A DNA stretch of 25,762 nt from RYN-230 sp036509255 (GCA_036509255.1 DATCFY010000014.1:1-25762); one strand, 5' to 3'. Numbered from the stretch's first letter, positions 8,372-16,196 are shown. The notes: generated from the letters alone by a model not told the origin. Translations and numbers: made by a program.

Positions 8372-8475
8372 TTAAGGTGGTGCCCTGGGGGTGGCCATTC
8401 AGGTCTCCTTATCCGTGGCCCCGGGATCCGCGGCACGGTGACAGCAGGACTGCAGCACAGCACCAGCACGCGGAA

Positions 8476-8498
8476 TTGTCGGTGGCAGCACGTAGCTT
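8476..8498 (+). promoter_or_regulatory. RecA-NDp-type promoter (LexA-independent damage promoter) of recA
   Basis: TTGTCGGTG at 8476–8484, eight bases, then TAGCTT at 8493–8498. This fits the published mycobacterial RecA-NDp pattern TTGTCRGTG-N8-TANNNT at every fixed position. Transcription would start near 8505, leaving a leader of about 47 bases before the recA ATG. In M. tuberculosis this promoter class answers DNA damage without LexA or RecA. Confidence 0.87.
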
Positions 8499-8551
8499 CT
8501 GGACCGGCAACTGAACCAGCAGGCAAGCTCTTGAATCCAACGGGAGTTCCC

Positions 8552-10828
8552 ATGGCAAGCACCGACAGGGCAGTCAACCGGACCGGCGGTGACAGGGACA
8601 AATCCCTGGAGACTGCGCTCGCCCAGATCGAGCGGCAATTCGGCCGGGGCTCGATCATGCGGCTCGGCGACGAGGTCCGCGCCCCGATGGAAGTGATTCC
8701 CACCGGCTCGATCGCGCTGGACGTCGCGCTGGGCATCGGCGGCCTGCCCCGCGGCCGGGTCGTCGAGGTGTACGGACCCGAAGGAAGCGGGAAAACTACC
8801 CTCGCTTTGCATGCACTGGCCAACGCGCAGAAGGCCGGCGGCATCGCCGCGTTCATCGACGCTGAGCACGCGCTGGACCCGGACTACGCGAAGAAGCTCG
8901 GCGTGGACACCGATGCACTGCTCGTCTCCCAGCCGGACACCGGGGAGCAGGCCCTGGAGATCGCGGACATGCTGATCCGCTCCGGGGCGATCGACGTCGT
9001 CGTCATCGACTCGGTGGCGGCGCTGGTGCCCCGGGCTGAGATCGAGGGCGAGATGGGCGACAGCCATGTGGGCCTCCAGGCCCGGCTGATGTCCCAGGCC
9101 TTGCGGAAGATCACCGGCGCGCTGAGCCAGACGAAGACCACCGCGATCTTCATCAACCAGCTGCGCGAGAAGGTCGGGGTGATGTTCGGCTGCATGTCCT
9201 ACGCGACCAGAGTGACCCTGGCGGACGGCACGCAGGAGAAGATCGGCAAGATCGTTAATCAGCGCCAGGACGTCGAGGTCCTCTCCTACGACCCGGAATC
9301 TGGGCGCATAATCCCGCGCCGCATCGTCAACTGGTTCAACAACGGCCGTACCGAGCAGTTCCTCCAGTTCACTGTGGCCAAGTCAGGAGGGAACGGCAAG
9401 GCTCAGTTCGCAGCGACGGAGAACCACCTTGTCCGCACGCCTGGAGGCTGGCGCGAAGCAGGAGAGTTGATCCCTGGTGACCGGGTTGCCCTCGCCGAGC
9501 CCTGGCGGCTGAGCGGGCAGCAGATGGAGCTCATCCTGGGCGCGCTGATGGGGGATGGGAGCCTCTCGCCGAACCCGCGGGGCAGGTCAGGTACCCGGTT
9601 CCGGATGGGCCACGGAGCCAAGCAGGCCGCGTACCTGGACTGGAAGGTCAGCCTCCTCGGCAACGTCGGGTGCACGCTGTCTTCCAATGCCAAAGGCGCG
9701 GTCTTCGCTGACCTGACCCCGCTTCCCGAACTGGCTGAACTGCGTGAGGCGGTGTACTTCGGGGATGGCAAGAAGCACCTCAGCTGGGAATACCTGAAGG
9801 CGCTCACGCCATTCGCCCTCGCGGTCTGGTACATGGACGACGGCTGCTTCACGGTCAGGTCGAAGGGTGTCCAGGAGAGGACGCAGGGCGGCACCGGCCG
9901 GATAGAGATCTGTGTGCAGGCGATGAGCCCGGGCTCCCGTGAGCGGCTCGCCGACTACCTGCGGGATACCCACCAGCTCGATGTCAAGGTCGTCACCCGT
10001 GGCTCCCGGAGCCAGGCCATCCTGCAGTTCACCACTGCGGCGTCAGAGAAATTCCAAAAGCTGGTCGCGCCTTACATTCATCCGTCGATGGAGTACAAGC
10101 TCCTGCCGCGATTCCGCGGGCAATTCCGGGTGGAGCCGGAGTTCATCCCGGCTGAGATGCGCCTGGTGCCGGCCAGGATCCTGGACATCCACGTCAAGCC
10201 GCCGACGAAGTCGATGAACCGGTTCGACATCGAGGTTGAGGGATCGCACAACTACTTCGTCGACGGGGTCATGGTGCACAACAGCCCCGAGACCACCAGC
10301 GGCGGCCGGGCGCTCAAGTTCTACGCGTCGGTGCGGCTCGACGTGCGCCGGATCGAGACCCTCAAGGACGGCACCGAGGCTGTGGGCAGCCGGACTCGGA
10401 TCAAGGTGGTCAAGAACAAGTGCTCACCGCCGTTCAAGGTCGCGGAGTGCGACATCATCTTCGGGACCGGCATCAGCCGGGAGGGCGGCCTGATCGACCT
10501 GGGGGTCGAGCAGTCCATCGTCCGCAAGTCGGGGGCCTGGTACACCTACGAAGGCGATCAGCTCGGCCAGGGCAAGGAGAACTCCCGTAACTTCCTGCGG
10601 GACAACCCGGACCTCGCGAACGAGATCGAGAAGAAGATCAAGGAGAAGCTCGGCATCGGGCCGCGCGTCGACGCGGAAGCCGCCCCGGCTGCGGGTGGCA
10701 CCAACGGGACGGCGCCCGGCGCTCCCGCTGCGGGTGCGCCGGTGGGTGGCGTCCCGGCCGCCCGGACGGCGGGGGGCCGGGCGAGCGCGGGCCGGGCCGC
10801 GTCCGCGCCGGCAGGCGGCGGTGCCTGA
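8552..10828 (+). CDS. recA: Recombinase RecA precursor containing an intein
   Basis: RecA forms ATP-dependent filaments on single-stranded DNA, carries out strand exchange and triggers LexA self-cleavage. The precursor is 758 residues; removing the intein (residues 214–577) leaves 394. The N-extein shows Walker A GPEGSGKT (75–82), the catalytic glutamate in DAEHALD (E105), Walker B VVVIDS and INQLREKVGVMFG. The C-extein resumes with SPETTSGGRALKFYAS and includes KVVKNKCSPPFK, which is unbroken at the M. tuberculosis intein site. The C-terminal 60 or so residues are Ala/Gly/Pro-rich. ATG 8552 is chosen because GGGAG precedes it at normal spacing and RecA similarity starts there. recX overlaps the end by 8 bases. 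Two damage-related promoter elements lie upstream. Confidence 0.97.
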   Translation: MASTDRAVNRTGGDRDKSLETALAQIERQFGRGSIMRLGDEVRAPMEVIPTGSIALDVALGIGGLPRGRVVEVYGPEGSGKTTLALHALANAQKAGGIAAFIDAEHALDPDYAKKLGVDTDALLVSQPDTGEQALEIADMLIRSGAIDVVVIDSVAALVPRAEIEGEMGDSHVGLQARLMSQALRKITGALSQTKTTAIFINQLREKVGVMFGCMSYATRVTLADGTQEKIGKIVNQRQDVEVLSYDPESGRIIPRRIVNWFNNGRTEQFLQFTVAKSGGNGKAQFAATENHLVRTPGGWREAGELIPGDRVALAEPWRLSGQQMELILGALMGDGSLSPNPRGRSGTRFRMGHGAKQAAYLDWKVSLLGNVGCTLSSNAKGAVFADLTPLPELAELREAVYFGDGKKHLSWEYLKALTPFALAVWYMDDGCFTVRSKGVQERTQGGTGRIEICVQAMSPGSRERLADYLRDTHQLDVKVVTRGSRSQAILQFTTAASEKFQKLVAPYIHPSMEYKLLPRFRGQFRVEPEFIPAEMRLVPARILDIHVKPPTKSMNRFDIEVEGSHNYFVDGVMVHNSPETTSGGRALKFYASVRLDVRRIETLKDGTEAVGSRTRIKVVKNKCSPPFKVAECDIIFGTGISREGGLIDLGVEQSIVRKSGAWYTYEGDQLGQGKENSRNFLRDNPDLANEIEKKIKEKLGIGPRVDAEAAPAAGGTNGTAPGAPAAGAPVGGVPAARTAGGRASAGRAASAPAGGGA
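9191..10282 (+). mobile_element. RecA intein with LAGLIDADG homing endonuclease (recA-b site)
   Basis: A 364-residue in-frame insert between VMFG and SPETT, in the L2 DNA-binding loop of RecA. Splicing residues are present: C1 (CMSYATRVTLADG), block B with ATENHLVRTPGGW (T76, H79), the C-terminal NYFVDGVMVHN, and Ser as the +1 residue. Two dodecapeptide endonuclease motifs, LILGALMGDGS (114–124) and ALAVWYMDDGC (209–219), both keep the acidic residue, so nuclease function looks intact. The insertion point, start and length closely resemble my recollection of the M. leprae RecA intein (about 365 residues). A sampled 60 bases of the insert (9361–9420) hold 37 G+C against 43 in extein bases 9001–9060, hinting at a different base composition. 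Confidence 0.96.
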
Positions 10829-11468
10829 CCGGCCGGCCACGAGGCCGCGCGCGGCGTCCCGGTCCGCAGTGCGGGCCGGGACGGCCGGGGAAGCCGGGCC
10901 GGACGAGGCGGACGGCGGCCAGGTCAGGGATCCCGTCGAGCAGGCGCGGCAGCTCTGCCTGCGGCTGCTGACCGTGCGGCCGCGGACCCGGGCCCAGCTC
11001 GCTGAGGCCCTGCACCGCCGCGGCATCCCTGATGACGCGGCCGACACGGTGCTGGCCCGCTTCACCGAGGTCGGCCTGATCGACGACGCGGCCTTCGCCC
11101 GCGCCTGGGTCGAGTCCAGGCATCACGGCCGGGGGCTCGCCCGCCGGGCGCTGTCGGCCGAACTCAAGCAGCGCGGCGTGGACGGCCAGGACATCAGCGC
11201 GGCGGTGAGTGCACTCGACCCCGCTGAGGAGATCGCCACCGCGCAGCGGCTCGTGGCCAAGGGCCTCGCGGCCAGCCGGGGTAAGCCGCTGCCGACCCGC
11301 GTCCGCCGCCTGGTCGGGTTGCTGGCCCGCAAGGGCTATCCGGCGCCGATCGCCTACCGCGTGGTCCGTGAGGCTCTCGACCAGGAAGGCACCGACGTCG
11401 CGGCGGCCGGGATCGATCTCGATGAGATGACGCTGACCATTGCCGATGAGGACGCCGAACCGGCCTGA
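10821..11468 (+). CDS. recX: RecX, regulator of RecA
   Basis: RecX binds RecA filaments and limits their extension and ATPase activity. The GTG at 10821 overlaps the recA stop (GTGCCTGA), giving 215 residues and suggesting translational coupling. Residues 1–35 are a disordered, basic and acidic leader. The family core follows as helical repeats: EQARQLCLRLLTVRPRT, LAEALHRRGIP, FTEVGLIDDAAFARAWVESR, GLARRALSAELKQRGV and VRRLVGLLARKGYP. The frame is open further upstream inside recA, but those codons only shadow the recA tail. A start at an internal GTG a little downstream is possible. Confidence 0.94.
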   Translation: MPDRPATRPRAASRSAVRAGTAGEAGPDEADGGQVRDPVEQARQLCLRLLTVRPRTRAQLAEALHRRGIPDDAADTVLARFTEVGLIDDAAFARAWVESRHHGRGLARRALSAELKQRGVDGQDISAAVSALDPAEEIATAQRLVAKGLAASRGKPLPTRVRRLVGLLARKGYPAPIAYRVVREALDQEGTDVAAAGIDLDEMTLTIADEDAEPA

Positions 11469-11641
11469 CACACTCAGCGGCCCAGTTCAGCCGGGAAGCG
11501 AATCCTTGGTAGCTGGTCGGTTGCAAGGGGTAAGAATTGAGAAGATCACAACGGATTGCTTGCCCAAAACGTTATCTCCGCTTAACCTCACGGCAGCGAG
11601 GTGTTACTCCGTGCCATGCGGATGAAACGAGTAAATACGGC

Positions 11642-11664
11642 CCGTGGCCGACTGAAGGTCACGG
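11642..11664 (+). terminator. Candidate terminator hairpin downstream of recX
   Basis: CCGTGGCC (11642–11649) pairs with GGTCACGG (11657–11664), 8 pairs with one G-U, around the loop GACTGAA. The following ACTTTGACTGATT is only modestly T-rich. It lies about 170 bases after the recX stop. Actinobacterial terminators often lack a U-tract, so this is plausible but not firm. Confidence 0.4.
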
Positions 11665-11758
11665 ACTTTGACTGATTCTGGCCCGGGCGGGGACGCTCAC
11701 CCGGGCCGATAGACCCGCTCGGGTCCCTGGCAGGGACCCGGCCGGGCCACCGTAGGAC

Positions 11759-11778
11759 GGCCGGGCCACGGCCCGGCC
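11759..11778. other. Perfect 9-bp inverted repeat
   Basis: GGCCGGGCC (11759–11767) and GGCCCGGCC (11770–11778) are perfect complements separated by AC; a second direct copy of GGCCGGGCC lies at 11740–11748. A separate hairpin, CGGGTCCC (11720–11727) with GGGACCCG (11733–11740), lies immediately before. These could form a strong RNA structure or mark a protein site. Confidence 0.5.
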
Positions 11779-11830
11779 GGGACTTAGGTCCGCGCGCTTT
11801 CCACGAAAGGCGGCAAACGTTTCGGCCGGC

Positions 11831-11863
11831 ACTGGCCGCCCGGTGCTCTACCGGGTAGCCAGT
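11831..11863. other. 33-base bipartite hairpin
   Basis: ACTGGC (11831–11836) pairs with GCCAGT (11858–11863), and inside it CCCGGT (11839–11844) pairs with ACCGGG (11850–11855). The two helices are separated by a symmetric 2x2 internal loop (CG/TA), and the apical loop is GCTCT. The symmetry is better than expected by chance even at this GC content. Confidence 0.55.
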
Positions 11864-12168
11864 GAATAGCTGGACCGGGATCCGGCCGTCCGGGCTGCAT
11901 CCGCCGGGCCCGGGCGGGCTGGGCTGGGCTGGATCAGGCTGGTCGGTCCGGGCCAGGTTCCCGGGCCAGACTGGCGAGCCGGTTCGCTGGCCCGCTGGCC
12001 GGGCTTGAACTGGGCCGGCCAGGCTTGAGCTGGCCGGGCTGGGCCAGGCGAGGCTTGTCCTGGCCTGGGCAACGTGGAGGCGCGCACCCGGCCCGAGTCA
12101 GCTGTGCGGCCGGCCGCCACATCGCGGCCGGTGGATGGCGGGCATGACCCCTCGCTGCAGGGTTTCCC

Positions 12169-12195
12169 CCCTGGCATCACACCCTGATGCCGGGG
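12169..12195 (+). other. Leader stem-loop just upstream of rny
   Basis: GGCATCA (12173–12179) pairs with TGATGCC (12185–12191) around CACCC, extended by CCCT against GGGG with one wobble, for 11 pairs in total. It ends 25 bases before the rny ATG. It could influence rny translation or act as a cleavage target; both ideas are inference. Confidence 0.5.
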
Positions 12196-12220
12196 TCGGC
12201 GAGCAGGATTGGGGTGTGCC

Positions 12221-13864
12221 ATGAGCAGCACAATCTCTCTCGTTATCGGGGCCGTTGGGCTGCTGGCGGCCGTGTTTGCGCTGATCGTCGTGCTGCGCAG
12301 GCCGCCCGGCCGGGATCAGCCCGCAGTGGCGGCTCAGCCGGTGACCGAGCAGGCGAATACGCAGGCCACCGCCGCGGCCCGGCGGACGCTGGACGAAGCC
12401 AGCGAGGAGGCCGATCAGGTCCGGGCCAGGGCCCAGGCCGAGGCCGCCACCATCATCCGCGAAGCCGGCCTCGCCGTCGGCCAGGCCGCGGACAGGGCCG
12501 CCCAGGCCAGCCGGGACGCCGACGAGGAACTGCGCTCGGTCCGGGCCGAGGCCCGCGAGCTGCGCGCCGACCTTGAGCGGCGCGAAGCCCGGCTGGCCGA
12601 ACGGGAGAGCCGCCTGGATGCCGAGTTCGGGAAGCTGGAGGAACGCTCAGCGAGCCTGGACCAGGTCGCCCGGGATCTGGAAACCCGGCGGGCCGACCTG
12701 GACCGGCTGGACGAGGAACGCCGCCAGGTTCTGGAGCAGGCTGCCGGGCTCAGCGCGGAACAGGCTAAGGCCGAACTGGTCACGGGCATCCAGAACCAGG
12801 CCAAGCGCGAGGCGGTACTGCTGGTCCGTGAAACCGAGAACGCCGCGCGGCGGGACGGAGAGGAGCGGGCCCGGCGCATCGTGACCCTGGCTATCCAGCG
12901 GGTGGCCAGCGAGCAGACCAGCGAGTCCGTCGTGTCCGTGCTGCACCTCCCGGGTGACGAGATGAAAGGCCGCATCATCGGCCGGGAAGGCCGCAACATC
13001 CGGGCCTTCGAGTCGGTCACCGGCGTCAACCTCATCATCGACGACACCCCCGAAGCCGTCCTGCTGTCCTGCTTCGACCCGGTGCGCCGCGAGGTGGGAC
13101 GGCTCACCCTGGAACGGCTGGTCCTCGACGGCCGGATCCACCCGCAGCGCATCGAGGAAGCCTACGAGCGCAGCAAGGGTGAGGTGGAGCAGCTGTGCGT
13201 CCGCGCGGGTGAGGACGCCATGGTGGAACTGTCCATCACCGACCTGCACCCGGAACTGGTCACCCTGCTGGGCCGGCTGCGCTACCGCACCTCCTACGGC
13301 CAGAACGTGCTCCGCCACCTGGTTGAGTCCGCGCACATCGCCGGCATGATGGCCAGCGAGCTCGGCATGGACCCGGTCCTGATGAAACGTTGCACGGTGC
13401 TGCACGACGTGGGCAAGGCCCTGACCCATGAGGTCGAGGGCAGTCACGCCCTGATCGGCGCGGAGATCGCCCGGCGCTACGGGGAGTCCCCGGATGTGGT
13501 GCACGCGATCGAGGCCCACCACAACGAGGTCGAGGTACGCACGGTGGAGGCCGTGCTCACCCAGGCTGCCGACGCGATCAGCGGCGGCCGCCCTGGCGCC
13601 CGGCGCGAGTCCCTGGAGGCCTACGTCAAGCGGCTGGAGCGGCTCGAGCAGATCGCCACCGCCCAGCCTGGCGTGGAGAAGGTCTTCGCCATGCAGGCGG
13701 GCCGGGAGATCCGGGTCATGGTCAAGCCGGAGCGGGTCGACGACATCCAGGCCCAGGTGATCGCCCGGGACGTGGCCAAGCAGGTAGAGGAAGAACTCAC
13801 CTACCCGGGCCAGATCCGGGTCACGGTGGTCCGGGAATCGCGGGCCACGGAGTTCGCCCGCTGA
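12221..13864 (+). CDS. rny: Ribonuclease Y
   Basis: RNase Y is a membrane-anchored endoribonuclease that begins mRNA decay. The 547-residue product has one N-terminal membrane helix (about 4–26, SLVIGAVGLLAAVFALIVVL), a long Glu/Arg/Ala-rich coiled coil (about 50–215), and a KH RNA-binding domain with DEMKGRIIGREGRNIRAFE (G254–R261 loop). An HD domain follows with RTSYGQNVLRHLVES and the metal-binding HD in LHDVGKALTHE (H395, D396). This is the full family architecture at the usual length. ATG 12221 is preferred over an in-frame TTG at 12209 because it directly precedes the membrane helix; the ribosome site is weak (GGGG). It lies downstream of recX on the same strand but across a 752-base spacer, so probably has its own promoter. 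Confidence 0.95.
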   Translation: MSSTISLVIGAVGLLAAVFALIVVLRRPPGRDQPAVAAQPVTEQANTQATAAARRTLDEASEEADQVRARAQAEAATIIREAGLAVGQAADRAAQASRDADEELRSVRAEARELRADLERREARLAERESRLDAEFGKLEERSASLDQVARDLETRRADLDRLDEERRQVLEQAAGLSAEQAKAELVTGIQNQAKREAVLLVRETENAARRDGEERARRIVTLAIQRVASEQTSESVVSVLHLPGDEMKGRIIGREGRNIRAFESVTGVNLIIDDTPEAVLLSCFDPVRREVGRLTLERLVLDGRIHPQRIEEAYERSKGEVEQLCVRAGEDAMVELSITDLHPELVTLLGRLRYRTSYGQNVLRHLVESAHIAGMMASELGMDPVLMKRCTVLHDVGKALTHEVEGSHALIGAEIARRYGESPDVVHAIEAHHNEVEVRTVEAVLTQAADAISGGRPGARRESLEAYVKRLERLEQIATAQPGVEKVFAMQAGREIRVMVKPERVDDIQAQVIARDVAKQVEEELTYPGQIRVTVVRESRATEFAR

Positions 13865-13892
13865 CGCCGGGGCTTCCCGCGCGGGCCCGCAC

Positions 13893-13922
13893 AGACCGCT
13901 GAGGCAAAGACCGCTGACGCGA
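13893..13922. repeat. 15-bp tandem duplication between rny and the S9 peptidase gene
   Basis: AGACCGCTGAGGCAA (13893–13907) is followed directly by AGACCGCTGACGCGA (13908–13922), 12 of 15 bases identical. The shared CGCTGA also occurs at the rny stop (13859–13864). The two genes converge here with a 60-base gap and I see no clear U-tailed terminator. Confidence 0.7.
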
Positions 13923-13924
13923 GG

Positions 13925-16099
13925 TCAGCTGGCGGAGTTGCCCACCTGGGCCACCGCCGCACCCTCCGCCGCCACCCCATCCTGCGCGGCCATCGCCTCC
14001 TGTGCGGCCTCCCGGGGCTCGGTGAGGGTCAGCTGCCGGACCCCCGGCGGGGTGAAGCCGAGGACCTGCCCGTAGAACGACAGCTCCGCCTCCAGCGCCG
14101 CGATGATCGTCTCCGCGCGCCGGAAGCCGTGCGACTCGCCCTTGAAGGTGAGCAGCGCGTGCCGGATCCCGTGCGCGGCCAGGTCGGCGGCGATGCTCTC
14201 CGCCTGCCGGGGCGGCACGATCGGGTCATCCAGGCCCTGGAGCAGCAGCACCGGGCAGGTCGCGTCGGTCACGTGACCGGCGGGGGAGCGCTCCGCGTAG
14301 ACGTACTCGAATCCGGGCAGCGGGCCGATCAGGCCGTCCAGGTAGTGCGACTCGAAGTCGTGCGTCTCGGACGCGAACTCGCGCAGGTCTGCCACCCCGA
14401 AGTAGGACGCCGCCGCGCTGAACACCCGGCGCTTGGCCGCGTGCGTGGTAACGGCGGCCAGCGCCGTCCAGCCCCCCGCGGACGCGCCCCGGATCCCGAG
14501 ACGGTCCCGATCGGCCTCGTCCTTCTCGGCCAGGGCCAGCGCGGCGGCCACCGCGTCCTCCACATCCACCACACCCCACTGCATGCGCAGCCGCTCCCGG
14601 TAACTGCGCCCGTACCCGGTGGAACCCCCGTAGTTCACGTCGATCACGCCGATACCCCGGCTGGTGAAGTACGCCTTCTCCAGGTCGAGCAGGCCGATCA
14701 CGTGTGAGGTCGGGCCGCCGTGCGCCCACACGATGTACGGCGGCCGCTCCCCGTCTGGGGCCACTGCCTCCGGGTGGGTCGGCGGGTACACCAGCGCGTG
14801 CACGTTGCGGCCGTAGTGGCCCTCCAGCCGGACCTGGCTCGGCACCGGCAGGTACCCGGCCCCCAGGACCTCCTCGGTCTCCCGGCGCAGCACCTCGGAC
14901 TGGCCGGTGGCCGCGTCGATCCGGACCACCGACAGCGGCGTCTGCGGGCCGCCGGCCACCGCGACGACCGTGTTGCCATCCGCGGACACACCGGACACGA
15001 ACTCCTGGAACGGCACGTCGAGATCGGTCAGCTCGCCGGTCTCCGGGTCGAGCACGCCCAGCCGCATGCCGCCCTGGCCGTGGAGCACGGCCAGCCGCCC
15101 GTCGCCCAGCGCCGCGTAGGGCCGGCCACCCAGCTGCCACAACGGGTCGGCGAACTCCTCCTCGGCCGGGTAGAGCGCCTGGGCCGGCTCGCCGACCAGG
15201 CCAACCTGGTACAGGTTCCACCAGCCGGGCCAGTCCGAGACCACGTACAGGCTGGTCTCGTCGCGCCACACCGGCGCCAGCACGGACTCTCTCATCCCGC
15301 CCTTAACCAGCCGCCCGCGTCCCAGCACGCCATCCGAAATCTGGGCCACCCGCAATTCGGTCCCATCCCAGGGCATCCGGGGATGATTCCAGCAGATCCA
15401 GGCCAGCCTGCTCCCATCTGGCGACAATGTCGGAAAGGCAAAAAAATCCGGGCCGCTGACCAGCTCACGGATGGCCGCGGGGTCTTCCGCCGCGCTCCCG
15501 TCCAGCGGCACGGCCACGAGGCTGCGGGTGACCTTCCCGCCCTCGTGCCGCTCCTGGACGCACCACACTTCCCGGCCATCTGGCGACAAGGTGAAGTCCG
15601 CGAACCGCAGCGCGGCCGGAGTCCCGTCCACGGACGCCGGGGTCAGCGGGACCGGGACGGCCGCCTCCGCGGCCGAGGCCGCGTTCTTCCGCTTGGCGTT
15701 CGCCGCCCCGGCCGCCAGGTAGTCCGTCACCAGGTACAGGCGCTGGTTCTCATAATTCGCAAAAACAAGGGCCCGGCCTGCGGCGCCGCTCTGGCCGTCC
15801 CCGGCCCGGCCGTCCCCGCTCTGGCCGGGCACCGGCAGGTAAGCCCGCCCGCCGTATTCATGCACCCGGGTCCGCGCGTTCCACGGCGCGGGCAGCATGG
15901 CCCGCTGCCGGCCAGCAGCGTCACAGCAGACCACCGTCACCCGGCCGCCCTCGTCCGGGCGGCCCTCCTGCCACCACACGTCGGTCCCGGTGACCATGGG
16001 GTAGGAGATCAGCACCTGGCCCTTGGCGACGTCGGCCGCGGTGATAGGGGAGGGCCAGGCGCCATAGGGAATCCGGGGAGCTGAAACGCTGTCTGTCAT
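13925..16099 (-). CDS. S9 family (prolyl oligopeptidase-type) serine peptidase
   Basis: A 724-residue protein with an N-terminal beta-propeller (about 20–420, blades visible as FTLSPDGREVWCV and FPTLSPDGSRLAW) and a C-terminal alpha/beta hydrolase domain. The catalytic serine lies in GIRGASAGGW (S540), the aspartate in LLQGLDDPIVPP (D625 most likely) and the histidine in KGESHGFR (H657). An oxyanion-loop motif (VWAHGGPTS) is at about 458. Such enzymes remove dipeptides or cleave oligopeptides; the propeller filters substrates. There is no signal peptide, so it should be cytoplasmic. A Gly/Asp/Gln-rich repeat at about 92–107 and an Ala-rich tail after about 695 look like lineage-specific additions. 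It converges with rny and diverges from miaB. Confidence 0.93.
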   Translation of the reverse strand: MTDSVSAPRIPYGAWPSPITAADVAKGQVLISYPMVTGTDVWWQEGRPDEGGRVTVVCCDAAGRQRAMLPAPWNARTRVHEYGGRAYLPVPGQSGDGRAGDGQSGAAGRALVFANYENQRLYLVTDYLAAGAANAKRKNAASAAEAAVPVPLTPASVDGTPAALRFADFTLSPDGREVWCVQERHEGGKVTRSLVAVPLDGSAAEDPAAIRELVSGPDFFAFPTLSPDGSRLAWICWNHPRMPWDGTELRVAQISDGVLGRGRLVKGGMRESVLAPVWRDETSLYVVSDWPGWWNLYQVGLVGEPAQALYPAEEEFADPLWQLGGRPYAALGDGRLAVLHGQGGMRLGVLDPETGELTDLDVPFQEFVSGVSADGNTVVAVAGGPQTPLSVVRIDAATGQSEVLRRETEEVLGAGYLPVPSQVRLEGHYGRNVHALVYPPTHPEAVAPDGERPPYIVWAHGGPTSHVIGLLDLEKAYFTSRGIGVIDVNYGGSTGYGRSYRERLRMQWGVVDVEDAVAAALALAEKDEADRDRLGIRGASAGGWTALAAVTTHAAKRRVFSAAASYFGVADLREFASETHDFESHYLDGLIGPLPGFEYVYAERSPAGHVTDATCPVLLLQGLDDPIVPPRQAESIAADLAAHGIRHALLTFKGESHGFRRAETIIAALEAELSFYGQVLGFTPPGVRQLTLTEPREAAQEAMAAQDGVAAEGAAVAQVGNSAS

Positions 16100-16137
16100 A
16101 GGGGATATCGTCTACCATTCGCGGGTCTGCCAGGGTT

Positions 16138-16182
16138 GATTCCGGACATGCCAGAGGACTCCGCGGGGAGATTCCGGACATG
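16138..16182. repeat. Direct repeat of GATTCCGGACATG in the S9/miaB divergent region
   Basis: GATTCCGGACATG occurs perfectly at 16138–16150 and 16170–16182, 32 bases apart. Each copy ends in an ATG; the second is the alternative upstream start of miaB (ATG 16180). The pair may be a regulator site or a simple duplication. Confidence 0.75.
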
Positions 16183-16196
16183 CTGACCAGTGCGCG

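Larger units (their letters stand above)
11469..12220. other. 752-bp gene-free spacer between recX and rny, rich in stem-loops
   Basis: I find no credible protein gene, tRNA or known riboswitch. Bases 11520–11640 are unusually AT-rich for the window and could hold a promoter. From 11642 there is a series of inverted repeats: 11642–11664, 11681–11706, 11720–11740, 11759–11778, 11831–11863, and 12169–12195 just before rny. Bases 11900–12070 are low-complexity CTGG/GGCCT sequence in which GGCTTG recurs at 12002, 12022 and 12052. The stretch may be a long structured rny leader, a small-RNA locus, or both. Confidence 0.6.

Noticed and set aside
10403..10440. A second intein at the M. tuberculosis RecA site
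   Set aside because: KVVKNKCSPPFK is continuous, so the site is empty.
11440..11625. Possible small plus-strand gene after recX
   Set aside because: It overlaps the recX end, has no family character and ends in the AT-rich block; more likely non-coding.
11500..11640. tRNA or known riboswitch in the recX–rny gap
   Set aside because: No cloverleaf, T-loop consensus or recognisable riboswitch core could be found by eye.
11848..12231. Possible minus-strand gene before rny
   Set aside because: The translation is Ala/Gln/Pro/Gly repeats from low-complexity CTGG-rich DNA, without a ribosome site or homology that I recognise.
14720..16084. A 454-codon plus-strand open frame opposite the S9 peptidase
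   Set aside because: The opposite strand has a complete catalytic triad and propeller; this frame has no recognisable motif.
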